Positions 14,709 through 22,184 of a stretch of DNA of 64,000 bases are shown piece by piece. This DNA is from Yeosuana marina (GTDB lineage Bacteria; Bacteroidota; Bacteroidia; Flavobacteriales; Flavobacteriaceae). The translations under genes and the position numbers were made by a program. The DNA is taken from assembly GCF_011762485.1 (NCBI RefSeq), contig NZ_JAAKGI010000014.1:1-64000 (forward strand). Direction: 5' to 3'. The notes under the pieces were generated by a model. The model did not search any database. It saw only the letters and a program-made list of their open reading frames with translations, and had not been told where the DNA came from. Position 1 is the first letter of the stretch, and the number at the start of each line of letters is the position of its first letter.

Positions 14709-14732
14709 AGGTTCGAATCCTGTCGCGATCAC
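14709..14732 (+). repeat. attR core, 24 bp repeat of the tRNA-Arg 3' end
   Basis: Exact copy of 6528-6551. No tRNA body precedes it, so this is the displaced original 3' end of the tRNA gene and marks the right boundary of the element. Confidence 0.92.
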
Positions 14733-14739
14733 AACACTT

Positions 14740-14768
14740 AAAACCTCACTATTTGTGGGGTTTTGTTG
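14740..14768 (+). terminator. Ancestral tRNA-Arg terminator beyond attR
   Basis: AAAACCTCAC-TATTT-GTGGGGTTTT stem-loop with a T-rich tail. It lies 8 bp after attR and would have terminated the tRNA before insertion of the element. Confidence 0.65.
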
Positions 14769-14848
14769 TTTTATATAACAATAAAGGAAAGTATTTATTG
14801 TTATTTGAATTAGTTTATAGTAAAATTGCAGGTAACAAATGAATACAA

Positions 14849-15130
14849 ATGTTTGATTTAAATAAATTTTCAATTTCTAGAGTTGCACTACCCTTAGCTA
14901 CTTTATTAGCGTTATTTACGTCGCTTGTTTTTTATTTTATTATGGGAAGACACCCTGTTCTTCTTCAGGGTTTTCTTGTTATATACATTATATTTGGTTC
15001 AATAAGAACTTTTTTTGCTTATAAAAATGAAGGAGGTCTTTTAAGACTAATTAAAGATTTAATAATAGGAACCTTAGCAATACTAGCTTTATTTTTTATG
15101 GGAATATGTATTGGTTGGTTAGCGTGTTAA
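14849..15130 (+). CDS. Hypothetical membrane protein
   Basis: A 93-residue protein with about three hydrophobic helices (residues 12-33, 38-56, 68-92) and a short cytoplasmic basic loop (FAYKNEGGLLRLIKDL). I do not recognise the family. It sits alone between the element and the moeA operon, with a 108 bp gap to moeA that contains the moeA promoter and ModE box, so it is probably transcribed separately. Confidence 0.55.
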   Translation: MFDLNKFSISRVALPLATLLALFTSLVFYFIMGRHPVLLQGFLVIYIIFGSIRTFFAYKNEGGLLRLIKDLIIGTLAILALFFMGICIGWLAC

Positions 15131-15206
15131 AATAGCTCAGATGTTATTCCTTAAAAGTAATTTGATTTATAACTGACTAATATCATATTCTACTATTAAA
15201 CAATTT

Positions 15207-15230
15207 CGTTATATTTGTTTTGACATAACG
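15207..15230. promoter_or_regulatory. ModE-type molybdate operator overlapping the moeA promoter
   Basis: CGTTATAT-N8-ACATAACG, a 24 bp near-palindrome whose arms match the known ModE operator arms (CGTTATAT ... ATAACG) of enterobacterial mod genes. A Bacteroidota -7 element TATATTTG (15210-15217) lies inside it, 22 bp before the moeA start, so a bound regulator would block transcription. A ModE-like gene is third-next in the same operon. Confidence 0.8.
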
Positions 15231-15238
15231 AAAATAAA

Positions 15239-16414
15239 ATGATAAGTATTGAAGATGCTATAAAGGCTGTGGTTGAAAGTGGTAATACTATTTCAACATC
15301 AATAACCTTACCTATAGAAAATGCGCTTAATTTAGTGCTGTTTTCAGATGTTTATTCTCCAATAAATATGCCTCCATTTAGGCAATCTGCTATGGATGGT
15401 TATGCGCTTAATTTACATAACGATTTAACATATTCGTTAGTTGGCGAAATAAAAGCAGGAGATTCTCATCAACCCATTTTAAAAAAAGGAGAAGCTATTC
15501 GCATATTTACAGGCGCTGCAGTTCCAGATTCAGCGAATGCAGTTATCATGCAAGAAAAGGTGATTTCAAAAGAAGGTGCTATTGTTGTTGAAAGCAATCC
15601 TGTTGAGGAGCAGAATATTCGCCCTACAGGAGAACAGGTTAAAAACGACGAAATAGCTTTAAAAAAAGGAACAAAGTTAACACCCGCAGCTATTGGTTAT
15701 CTGAGTTCGTTAGGAATTATCGAAGTATCTGTTTACAAAAAACCATCAATTGCATTAATAACTACAGGTAACGAACTTATAGAAGCTGGGCAACCATTAA
15801 CCTACGGAAAAATATATGAAAGCAATTCGATAATGCTTAAAACAGCACTATTGAATCTTGGTTTAGAGGATGTTTCAATTCATAAAATTGAAGATAATTT
15901 TGACGATACCTATAATAAACTACAAGAGGCCGTCGAAAAAAATGACATGGTTATAATTACAGGAGGTATTTCAGTTGGTGATTATGATTTTGTAGGTAAA
16001 GCTCTGAAAGAGTTGGATATAGAAGAGATTTTCTATAAAGTCAATCAAAAACCTGGGAAGCCTTTATTCTTCGGAAAAAACGATCATACCTTGGTATTTG
16101 CGCTTCCAGGAAATCCGTCAGCGGCATTATCTTGTTTTTATATCTATGTTTATACTGCGTTACAAAAAATGACAGGCTTAAAAAATACCTTAACTAAAGT
16201 CATGGCAATTTCAGCATCGAATTTTGAAAAGAAAGGAGATAGACCTCAATTTTTAAAGGCTATTTATAATGATGGAACGGTTACCATTTTAGAAGGACAA
16301 AGTTCTGCTATGCTACAAACGTTTGCTATTTCGAATGCCTTGGTAAAAATGTCTGGAGATTTAGACCAGATTAAGATTAATGATATGGTTGAAGTGTTAT
16401 TACTTCCTATTTAA
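15239..16414 (+). CDS. moeA: Molybdopterin molybdenumtransferase MoeA
   Basis: A 391-residue cytoplasmic enzyme that inserts molybdate into adenylylated molybdopterin, the last step of Mo-cofactor synthesis. Visible landmarks are PPFRQSAMDGYAL (N-terminal domain), FTGAAVPDSANAVIMQE, the MoCF-binding domain with TTGNELIEAGQPLTYGKIYESNS and ITGGISVGDYDFVGKAL, and KPGKPLFFGKN...FALPGNPSAALSCF. Length is normal for the family. First gene of the cofactor operon, directly after the ModE box; its operon position suggests molybdate-dependent control of the whole pathway. Confidence 0.97.
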   Translation: MISIEDAIKAVVESGNTISTSITLPIENALNLVLFSDVYSPINMPPFRQSAMDGYALNLHNDLTYSLVGEIKAGDSHQPILKKGEAIRIFTGAAVPDSANAVIMQEKVISKEGAIVVESNPVEEQNIRPTGEQVKNDEIALKKGTKLTPAAIGYLSSLGIIEVSVYKKPSIALITTGNELIEAGQPLTYGKIYESNSIMLKTALLNLGLEDVSIHKIEDNFDDTYNKLQEAVEKNDMVIITGGISVGDYDFVGKALKELDIEEIFYKVNQKPGKPLFFGKNDHTLVFALPGNPSAALSCFYIYVYTALQKMTGLKNTLTKVMAISASNFEKKGDRPQFLKAIYNDGTVTILEGQSSAMLQTFAISNALVKMSGDLDQIKINDMVEVLLLPI

Positions 16415-16425
16415 TTTTTTTTGAG

Positions 16426-16764
16426 ATGACTTATAAAATAAAAAGTAGAATCTGGATTGAACTCGATGATAAAGAATTTCTTGGAGAAGGGAAAGTACAA
16501 TTATTAAAAGCTATTGAAGAGACTGGCTCCTTATCTAAAGCAGCTAAATCTCTTAACATTTCATATAAAAAAGCATGGCATCTTATGAATGCTGTTAATA
16601 AAACAACCAAAAAACCGGTAACTGTAAATAGTATAGGAGGTAAAGGGGGCGGAGGAACAGAATTAACATCCTACGGAAAATCATTAATCCTTGTTTTTGA
16701 AGAGATGAATAAAAAATGTTGGGATTTTTTAGATGTTCAACTTGAAAAAATTAAAAGTTTATAA
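16426..16764 (+). CDS. ModE-like winged-helix regulator lacking molybdate-binding domain
   Basis: A 112-residue protein equal to the N-terminal DNA-binding domain of ModE: RIWIELDDKEFLGEGKVQLLKAIEETGSLSKAAKSLNISYKKAWHLMNAVN, then SIGGKGGGGTELTSYGKSLI (wing). The C-terminal TOBE/molbindin domains that sense molybdate are absent, so sensing must occur otherwise or the protein responds indirectly. It lies 11 bp after moeA. The CGTTATAT-N8-ACATAACG site before moeA is the natural target, making the operon probably autoregulated. Confidence 0.88.
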   Translation: MTYKIKSRIWIELDDKEFLGEGKVQLLKAIEETGSLSKAAKSLNISYKKAWHLMNAVNKTTKKPVTVNSIGGKGGGGTELTSYGKSLILVFEEMNKKCWDFLDVQLEKIKSL

Positions 16765-16766
16765 CT

Positions 16767-17507
16767 ATGTTACAATTAGAAAATATCTATCTTTTTCTGT
16801 TGATATTACCTATTATATCCTTTTTATATTCTAGTGTTGGTCATGGAGGAGCTAGTGGTTATTTAGCCCTAATGGCACTATTTTCGTTTGCTCCAGAAAC
16901 CATGAAACCTACAGCGCTATTGCTTAATTTGTTTGTGGCAGGTATATCATTTTACTATTATTTTAAAGAAGGATATTTTAATAAAAAACTGTTTTTATCA
17001 TTTGCTATAACTTCTATTCCTTTTGCTTTTTTGGGTGGGACCATCGAGATAGATGCCTCTATTTACAAAAAAATATTAGCAATTTTATTGGTGTTTGCTA
17101 TATTAAAAATGCTGAATGTCTTCGGAAAAGAAAGTAATAGCATTAAACAAGTTAAACTGTGGCAAGGCCTTATCGTTGGTGGCGTTATAGGTTTTTTCTC
17201 TGGGTTAATTGGTATTGGTGGAGGCATTATATTAACTCCTGTTATTTTATTGTTGCATTGGGGAAAAATGAAAGAAGCGGCTGCTGTTTCTGCCTTATTT
17301 ATTTGGGTGAATTCCGCGTCAGGTTTAATAGGGCAACTAAGTACAGGAATTGTTATACAATGGGAATCTTTTATATTAGTTGCTATAGCGCTTGTTGGAG
17401 GTGTTTTAGGTGGGTATGTAGGAAGTAAAAAATTAAATAATAAAAAGCTCAGATATATGCTAGCAATAGTTCTTGTTATGGCTTGTCTTAAATTATTTTT
17501 TACGTGA
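16767..17507 (+). CDS. TauE/SafE-family sulfur-anion exporter-like permease
   Basis: A 246-residue integral membrane protein with about seven to eight helices and the family repeats SSVGHGGASGYLALMALF and GFFSGLIGIGGGIILTPVILLL. Members move sulfite, sulfoacetate or other oxyanions across the inner membrane. Its place inside a molybdenum cofactor operon, 2 bp after the modE-like gene and overlapping mobA, suggests a link to molybdate or to the sulfur-metabolising molybdoenzyme downstream. Substrate unproven. Confidence 0.85.
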   Translation: MLQLENIYLFLLILPIISFLYSSVGHGGASGYLALMALFSFAPETMKPTALLLNLFVAGISFYYYFKEGYFNKKLFLSFAITSIPFAFLGGTIEIDASIYKKILAILLVFAILKMLNVFGKESNSIKQVKLWQGLIVGGVIGFFSGLIGIGGGIILTPVILLLHWGKMKEAAAVSALFIWVNSASGLIGQLSTGIVIQWESFILVAIALVGGVLGGYVGSKKLNNKKLRYMLAIVLVMACLKLFFT

Positions 17508-17509
17508 TC

Positions 17510-18094
17510 ATGATAGATAAAAAAGACATAACTGGTATTATTTTAGCAGGTGGAAAAAGCTCCAGAATGGGAACAGACAAAGGATTTTTGAAGCTAAATA
17601 GAAAATCATTTGTTGAATATAGCATTGAAGCAATGAAACCTTTGGTATCTCAAATGATGATTGTTTCCAATAATGCAGATTATGATGCTTTTAAGTTGAA
17701 ACGAGTTGAAGATGTTATTAAAAATTCAGGTCCTTTAGCAGGTATTTATTCTGGATTAAGTCATTCAAAAACCGATTATAATTTGGTGTTAAGTTGTGAT
17801 ATTCCGTTCATTAAAACAAGTATCTTAGAAATGCTAATTAACGCACAAGATGGTGATGCCGATATTGTTCAAATTTTAAGTGATGGTAAGCCAATGCCAT
17901 TGATAGCATTGTATAAAAAACGTTGTGAAACCATATTTTATAATCTTTTGCAGAATGATGAACGCCGTTTGCATGTTGCTCTTAATCAGTGTATAGTAAA
18001 AAATATAGAATTGAACCCTGAATGTGATGTATTTACAACAAACATTAACACACCTGAAGAATTAAAAGAAATAGAACATGTTGATAAAAATTAA
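17510..18094 (+). CDS. mobA: Molybdenum cofactor guanylyltransferase MobA
   Basis: About 194 residues. It attaches GMP to Mo-molybdopterin to make the bis-MGD form needed by DMSO-reductase family enzymes such as the one at 24258. The nucleotide-binding loop GIILAGGKSSRMGTDKGFLKL is at the N-terminus, followed by GPLAGIYSGLSHSKTDYNLVLSCDIPFI (Asp for Mg). The ATG at 17510 is preferred over the GTG at 17504, which overlaps the permease stop. It overlaps moaD by 17 bp. Confidence 0.93.
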   Translation: MIDKKDITGIILAGGKSSRMGTDKGFLKLNRKSFVEYSIEAMKPLVSQMMIVSNNADYDAFKLKRVEDVIKNSGPLAGIYSGLSHSKTDYNLVLSCDIPFIKTSILEMLINAQDGDADIVQILSDGKPMPLIALYKKRCETIFYNLLQNDERRLHVALNQCIVKNIELNPECDVFTTNINTPEELKEIEHVDKN

Positions 18095-18311
18095 ATATTT
18101 CGGATTGCTAACCGAAGTCACTAATTGTCAAGAAGAGACAATTGATTTTTCAGGAAATATTATTTCAGAATTATTAGAATTGTTATTTGTAAAGTATCCT
18201 AATTTGAAAAATAAAGAATTTCAAGTGGCACAAAATCAGGAGTTAGTGCCAGTTGAAGCGAAATTACTCAGTAACGAAATTGTTTTGCTACCACCTTTTT
18301 CTGGTGGATAA
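18078..18311 (+). CDS. moaD: Molybdopterin synthase sulfur carrier subunit MoaD
   Basis: A 77-residue ubiquitin-fold protein. The C-terminus LLPPFSGG ends in the Gly-Gly that is adenylated by MoeB and thiocarboxylated to donate sulfur to precursor Z. It starts inside the end of mobA. Partner genes moeB/Z and moaE follow directly. Confidence 0.95.
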   Translation: MLIKIKYFGLLTEVTNCQEETIDFSGNIISELLELLFVKYPNLKNKEFQVAQNQELVPVEAKLLSNEIVLLPPFSGG

Positions 18312-18334
18312 TAAAAATATGAAGCTAAAGCAGG

Positions 18335-18363
18335 ATTTGATTCCCGCTTTCGCAGGAATTTAT
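18335..18363. repeat. Interspersed repeat fragment between moaD and moeB
   Basis: The stretch GATTCCCGCTTTCGCAGGAAT (split here: GATTCCCGCT then TTCGCAGGAAT) resembles a palindromic repeat that is scattered through many flavobacterial genomes. It covers the ribosome-binding region of moeB. Confidence 0.5.
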
Positions 18364-19504
18364 GGATAGATATAACCGACATATTATACTTTCAGAAATT
18401 GGTCAAACGGGCCAGAACAAACTTTCTAAAGCCAAGGTTTTAGTGGTTGGCGCTGGCGGATTGGGTTGTCCGGTTTTGCAATACCTTGTAGCGGCTGGTG
18501 TTGGAACGATTGGTATTATTGATTTTGATGTGGTTGAAACGTCTAACCTTCAACGTCAAGTGTTGTTTGGTTCATCTTCTTTAGGACAAAATAAAGCTGA
18601 TGCCGCAAAACATAGATTATTAGACTTGAATAACAGCATTACAATAATTTCATATCCAGAAAAATTAACCTTTCAAAATGCGATTGAGTTATTCAATGAA
18701 TACGATATTATTGTGGATGGAACCGATAATTTTGAAACGCGTTATTTGATTAATGATGCCTGCGTCATCACCAATAAACCATTAGTATTTGGAGCAATTT
18801 TTAAATTTCAAGGTCAAGTAGCAGTTTTTAATTATAATAATGGTCCAACTTACAGATGTGCGTTTCCAAAGATACCTAAACAAGGAGAGGTTCCAAATTG
18901 TTCAGAAGTAGGCGTTTTAGGTGTGTTACCTGGGATTATTGGAACCATGCAAGCTAATGAAGTGCTTAAAATAATTTTAGGAATTGGCGAGGTGCTTTCA
19001 GGAAAGTTATTGTGTTATGATGCGTTAACTAATAAAACTTTTACAATAAAAGTAAATAGATTAGACGAGGAAATTCAAAGCATTCTAAAAAATAAGGATG
19101 ATTTCAATAAACGAAAAATGGATTCTGTTTGTAAGGTTGAAAATTTTGAAGGTTCTATTAAGGAATTTTTGAACCAAGAAAACGTTCAATTTATTGATGT
19201 AAGAGAAGTTCATGAACAACCAAAGGTAGAAGGTATTTCTGTTACTAATATTCCTTTAAGTTCATTTTTAGAGCATTTAGATTTAATAGATAAAGATAAG
19301 AAAAAAGCTGTTTTTTGTCAGTCAGGAATAAGATGTAAAATGGCAGTTTTCATTTTAAATAAACATAATATTCAAGATTGTTATAGTATTAATGAAGGTG
19401 CTTCAGAAATAATTGAAATTTTAAATAACCGTCATTGCGAAGGAGGAACAACTGAAGCAATCCATTCAAATTCAATGACTCATAAAAAGAATACAAATGA
19501 GTGA
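18362..19504 (+). CDS. moeB: MoeB/ThiF-type adenylyltransferase with C-terminal rhodanese (MoeZ-like)
   Basis: A 380-residue two-domain enzyme. Residues about 1-245 form the E1-like adenylyltransferase (VLVVGAGGLGCPVLQYLVAAGVG, IDFDVVETSNLQRQ, DGTDNFETRYLINDACV) that activates the MoaD C-terminus. Residues about 265-360 form a rhodanese domain with active-site loop FCQSGIRCKMA, expected to supply the sulfur. The structural zinc CxxC pairs of E. coli MoeB are absent (only YRCAFP), common in Bacteroidota homologues. The last about 25 residues come from an inserted interspersed repeat (RHCEGGTTEAIH). It overlaps moaE by 8 bp. Confidence 0.92.
   Translation: MDRYNRHIILSEIGQTGQNKLSKAKVLVVGAGGLGCPVLQYLVAAGVGTIGIIDFDVVETSNLQRQVLFGSSSLGQNKADAAKHRLLDLNNSITIISYPEKLTFQNAIELFNEYDIIVDGTDNFETRYLINDACVITNKPLVFGAIFKFQGQVAVFNYNNGPTYRCAFPKIPKQGEVPNCSEVGVLGVLPGIIGTMQANEVLKIILGIGEVLSGKLLCYDALTNKTFTIKVNRLDEEIQSILKNKDDFNKRKMDSVCKVENFEGSIKEFLNQENVQFIDVREVHEQPKVEGISVTNIPLSSFLEHLDLIDKDKKKAVFCQSGIRCKMAVFILNKHNIQDCYSINEGASEIIEILNNRHCEGGTTEAIHSNSMTHKKNTNE
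19430..19463. repeat. Interspersed repeat fused into the 3' end of moeB
   Basis: CCGTCATTGCGAAGGAGG followed by AACAACTGAAGCAATCC is a variant of the widespread CGTCATTGCGAGGAGGAACGACGAAGCAATC-like repeat (shown in pieces) of Bacteroidota genomes. Here it is read in frame and forms the C-terminal tail of MoeB. Confidence 0.6.
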
Positions 19505-19940
19505 TAAAAAATCTAAAAATGTTTTTATTAAAGGTGCTATTTCATCTGAATTTATAGGTAATTCAATAGCCAAACATCAAACCAAAACAAGTATTGGTGC
19601 CCATAATATCTTTTTAGGTCAGGTTAGGGCAGATTTAGTGAACAATAAAACTGTCTCAGCTATAGAATATACAGCTTATGAAGACATGGCAAATGCAAAA
19701 TTTCATGAGATTCGAGAAGCAGCCTTTGAAAAATTCGAACTTACCTGTATGCATATTTATCATAGTTTAGGAACTGTAAATGTTGGAGAAATTTGCTTGT
19801 TCGTTTTTGTATCGTCACCACATAGAAAAACAGTTTTTGATGCTTTAGAATTTATTGTTGAAGAAATAAAAGCAAATGTACCGGTCTTTGGAAAAGAGAT
19901 TTTTGAAGATAATTCACATCAATGGAAAGTTAATAATTAA
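19497..19940 (+). CDS. moaE: Molybdopterin synthase catalytic subunit MoaE
   Basis: A 147-residue protein with family motifs GAHNIFLGQVRAD, AIEYTAYEDMANAKFHEI, ICLFVFVSSPHRKTVFDALEFIVEEIKANVPVFGKEIF (the conserved Lys near KANVPVFGKE is catalytic). With thiocarboxylated MoaD it converts cyclic pyranopterin monophosphate to molybdopterin. Start overlaps the moeB end; moaCB follows 3 bp later. Confidence 0.96.
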   Translation: MSDKKSKNVFIKGAISSEFIGNSIAKHQTKTSIGAHNIFLGQVRADLVNNKTVSAIEYTAYEDMANAKFHEIREAAFEKFELTCMHIYHSLGTVNVGEICLFVFVSSPHRKTVFDALEFIVEEIKANVPVFGKEIFEDNSHQWKVNN

Positions 19941-19943
19941 GTT

Positions 19944-20855
19944 ATGGTCGATATCACGCATAAGAGTTCCACATTAAGAACAGCAATGGCACAAGCCATT
20001 GTAAAAGTTAGCAAGATTGAAACGATTGAGGCAATTAAAAACGATACCGTTCCAAAAGGAAATGTGTTTGCCATGAGTAAAGCAGCGGGCTTATTAGGTG
20101 TTAAAAGAACTCCTGATATTTTGCCCGATTGTCATCCGTTACCGATTGAATACACCAGTGTTGAATATGAAATAAAGGGGTTGGAAATAACGGTTTTGTT
20201 TACTGTAAAAACGATTTACAAAACGGGAGTAGAGGTAGAAGCAATGCATGGAGCTAGCGTAGTCGCATTAAACATGTATGATATGCTAAAGCCAATTGAC
20301 AAAGGCATCGAAATTCATCACATAAAACTGCTTAACAAAAAAGGTGGTAAATCAGACTTTACAGATAAATTTAGAAAGAATTTAACAGCAGCTGTGATAG
20401 TTTGCTCTGATACTATTTCAGCAGGACAAAAAGAAGACAAAGCGGGCAAAGCTATTATTAAAAAACTAGAGGAATGTGATGTTAAAATTTCCAACTACAT
20501 TATTATTCCAGACGAAATTGATAGTATTCAAGAAAAGGCAAACCTATTTCAACAACAGGGAATCGATTTAATTATCTATACAGGCGGAACAGGATTATCG
20601 AGTAGAGATGTCACACCTGAAGCGTTATTGTCTATTTTAGACAGAAGAATTCCTGGTATTGAAGAAGCTATCCGCAATTACGGACAAGATAGAACGCCAT
20701 TTTCAATGTTATCGCGAAGCATCGCAGGAACTTTAAAAAATACGTTAATTTTAGGGTTGCCAGGATCAACAAACGGAGCAAAAGAATCTATGGATGCTAT
20801 TTTTCCATCCGTTTTACATATTTTCAGAATATTAAAAGGTGCTAGACACGACTAA
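19944..20855 (+). CDS. moaCB: MoaC-MoaB/MogA fusion
   Basis: A 303-residue bifunctional protein. Residues about 1-145 are MoaC, the cyclic pyranopterin monophosphate synthase acting after MoaA (VFAMSKAAGLLGVKRTPDILPDCHPLPIEY, GVEVEAMHGASVVALNMYDMLKP). Residues about 150-303 are the MoaB/MogA adenylyltransferase (VIVCSDTISAGQKEDKAG, LIIYTGGTGLSSRDVTPEA, ILGLPGSTNGAKESMDAIFP). This fusion is a known Bacteroidota arrangement. The stop abuts the moaA start with no gap. Confidence 0.95.
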   Translation: MVDITHKSSTLRTAMAQAIVKVSKIETIEAIKNDTVPKGNVFAMSKAAGLLGVKRTPDILPDCHPLPIEYTSVEYEIKGLEITVLFTVKTIYKTGVEVEAMHGASVVALNMYDMLKPIDKGIEIHHIKLLNKKGGKSDFTDKFRKNLTAAVIVCSDTISAGQKEDKAGKAIIKKLEECDVKISNYIIIPDEIDSIQEKANLFQQQGIDLIIYTGGTGLSSRDVTPEALLSILDRRIPGIEEAIRNYGQDRTPFSMLSRSIAGTLKNTLILGLPGSTNGAKESMDAIFPSVLHIFRILKGARHD

Positions 20856-21863
20856 ATGACAAATAAAAATAACATATTACAAGATTCACATGGTCGAGAC
20901 CATACATATTTACGAATTTCTTTAGTAGAGCGTTGTAATCTTCGCTGTTTCTATTGTATGCCGGCAGAAGGTGTTCAACTAACGCCTAAAAGCCATATCA
21001 TGAAGTATGAAGAGGTTTATGACATAGCCAAAACATTTGTTAAACATGGTGTTACTAAAATACGCTTAACTGGAGGCGAACCTCTAATTAGAAAAGATAT
21101 CCCTTTTGTTTTAGAAAAATTAGCGTCTTTACCTGTTGAATTATCAATAACAACCAATGCTATTATCATTCATAAATTTATTGATACGTTAAAGTTATAT
21201 GGTGTCAACAATATTAATGTGAGTTTAGATTCTTTAGTAAAAGAAAAGTTTAAAAAAATAACCCTCAGAGATCAATTTGAGGTGGTTTATAACAACATCT
21301 TACTCTTGGTAAAAGAAGGTTTTAACGTGAAGATTAATGCCGTATTGATGCGTGGTGTTAATGATGATGAGATTATTGATTTTATCAACCTAACAAAAGA
21401 GTTGCCAGTCTCTATACGTTTTATTGAGTTTATGCCTTTTGATGGTAATAAATGGGATTTAAGCAATATGGTGTCTTATGCTGAAGTAATGACCTATGTT
21501 AACGCATCTTTTCCAGAAGAAACTATTGAACGCTTACAAGATGCTTCAAATGACACAGCTAAAAACTATAAAATTAAAGGGTATAAAGGAAGTTTTGCAA
21601 TTATTAGTTCGGTAACCAATCCGTTTTGCGATTCTTGTAACAGACTTCGGCTAACCGCTAACGGACACTTAAAAAACTGTTTATTTTCTTCTTCAGAATC
21701 TGATTTGTTAACCACCCTTCGAAAAGGGAAATCTATTGAACCGATTATTCAAAAAGCCGTCCAAAATAAATTAAAAGTTAGAGGCGGCATGGATACTTTA
21801 GAAAAATTGCAAGAGCCAAAACGTCATAATAATAACCGAAGTATGATTACTATTGGTGGGTAA
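20856..21863 (+). CDS. moaA: GTP 3',8-cyclase MoaA (radical SAM)
   Basis: A 335-residue radical SAM enzyme that starts molybdopterin synthesis from GTP. The SAM-binding cluster motif VERCNLRCFYCMPAEG has Cys27, Cys31 and Cys34. The second cluster is NPFCDSCNRLRLTANGHLKNCLF, and the C-terminus ITIGG carries the essential double Gly. GGEPLIRKD is also present. Last gene of the cofactor operon; about 100 bp separate it from the next gene. Confidence 0.97.
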   Translation: MTNKNNILQDSHGRDHTYLRISLVERCNLRCFYCMPAEGVQLTPKSHIMKYEEVYDIAKTFVKHGVTKIRLTGGEPLIRKDIPFVLEKLASLPVELSITTNAIIIHKFIDTLKLYGVNNINVSLDSLVKEKFKKITLRDQFEVVYNNILLLVKEGFNVKINAVLMRGVNDDEIIDFINLTKELPVSIRFIEFMPFDGNKWDLSNMVSYAEVMTYVNASFPEETIERLQDASNDTAKNYKIKGYKGSFAIISSVTNPFCDSCNRLRLTANGHLKNCLFSSSESDLLTTLRKGKSIEPIIQKAVQNKLKVRGGMDTLEKLQEPKRHNNNRSMITIGG

Positions 21864-21967
21864 GATTTGTTTTGTGAGTTTATAAATCGATAATCATTAT
21901 ATTAAAAAAGTTATTATATTTAATAAGATGAATTTTAAAGTATCTGATAAAATTTATTAAGGATATT

Positions 21968-22180
21968 ATGGATTTTATTACAATTAAAAGTTCTCATTTG
22001 GAGTCAGATTTATTAGTTCTGAAAAGTAGATTAGAATTTGAAGGAATACCATGTTTCTTAAAAAATCAGTTTACAACTCAGGTAATGAATTATATGCCAA
22101 CATTTGAGGTTGAACTGCAAGTTTCAAGTTTAGATCTAGAAAAAGCGAGAGAAATAATGGGAGAACTAGAAAACTATTAA
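21968..22180 (+). CDS. DUF2007-type small protein
   Basis: Seventy residues: FITIKSSHLESDLLVLKSRLEFEGIPCFLKNQFTTQV...FEVELQVSSLDLEKAREIMGEL. The pattern is that of the DUF2007 putative signal-transducing family, an alpha-beta domain found in many bacteria with no firm function. It converges on the cytochrome gene with only 4 bp between the stops. Confidence 0.75.
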   Translation: MDFITIKSSHLESDLLVLKSRLEFEGIPCFLKNQFTTQVMNYMPTFEVELQVSSLDLEKAREIMGELENY

Positions 22181-22184
22181 AAAA

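Larger units (their letters stand above)
6528..14732. mobile_element. Integrated mobilizable-type element at tRNA-Arg, about 8.2 kb
   Basis: Bounded by the 24 bp direct repeat of the tRNA 3' end. The integrase is next to attL. It is followed by an excisionase-like HTH protein, an SF3-type helicase, an iteron-like cluster, a CHC2/Toprim primase with a nonsense codon, a frameshifted MobC-like gene, then two toxin-antitoxin modules next to attR. No relaxase is present and the mobilization and primase genes are damaged, so the element probably can no longer transfer alone but may still excise. The gene order resembles Bacteroidota NBU-like integrative mobilizable elements. Confidence 0.85.

Noticed and set aside
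14698..14732. Second tRNA-Arg gene
   Set aside because: Only the 24 bp 3' end is present; there is no acceptor 5' arm, D arm or anticodon arm.
14598..14873. Minus-strand frame spanning attR
   Set aside because: It crosses the attachment repeat and terminator and resembles no protein; a chance frame across tRNA-derived sequence.
18840..18910. MoeB defective because zinc CxxC pairs are missing
   Set aside because: Bacteroidota MoeB/ThiF homologues commonly lack them; the adenylation motifs are intact.
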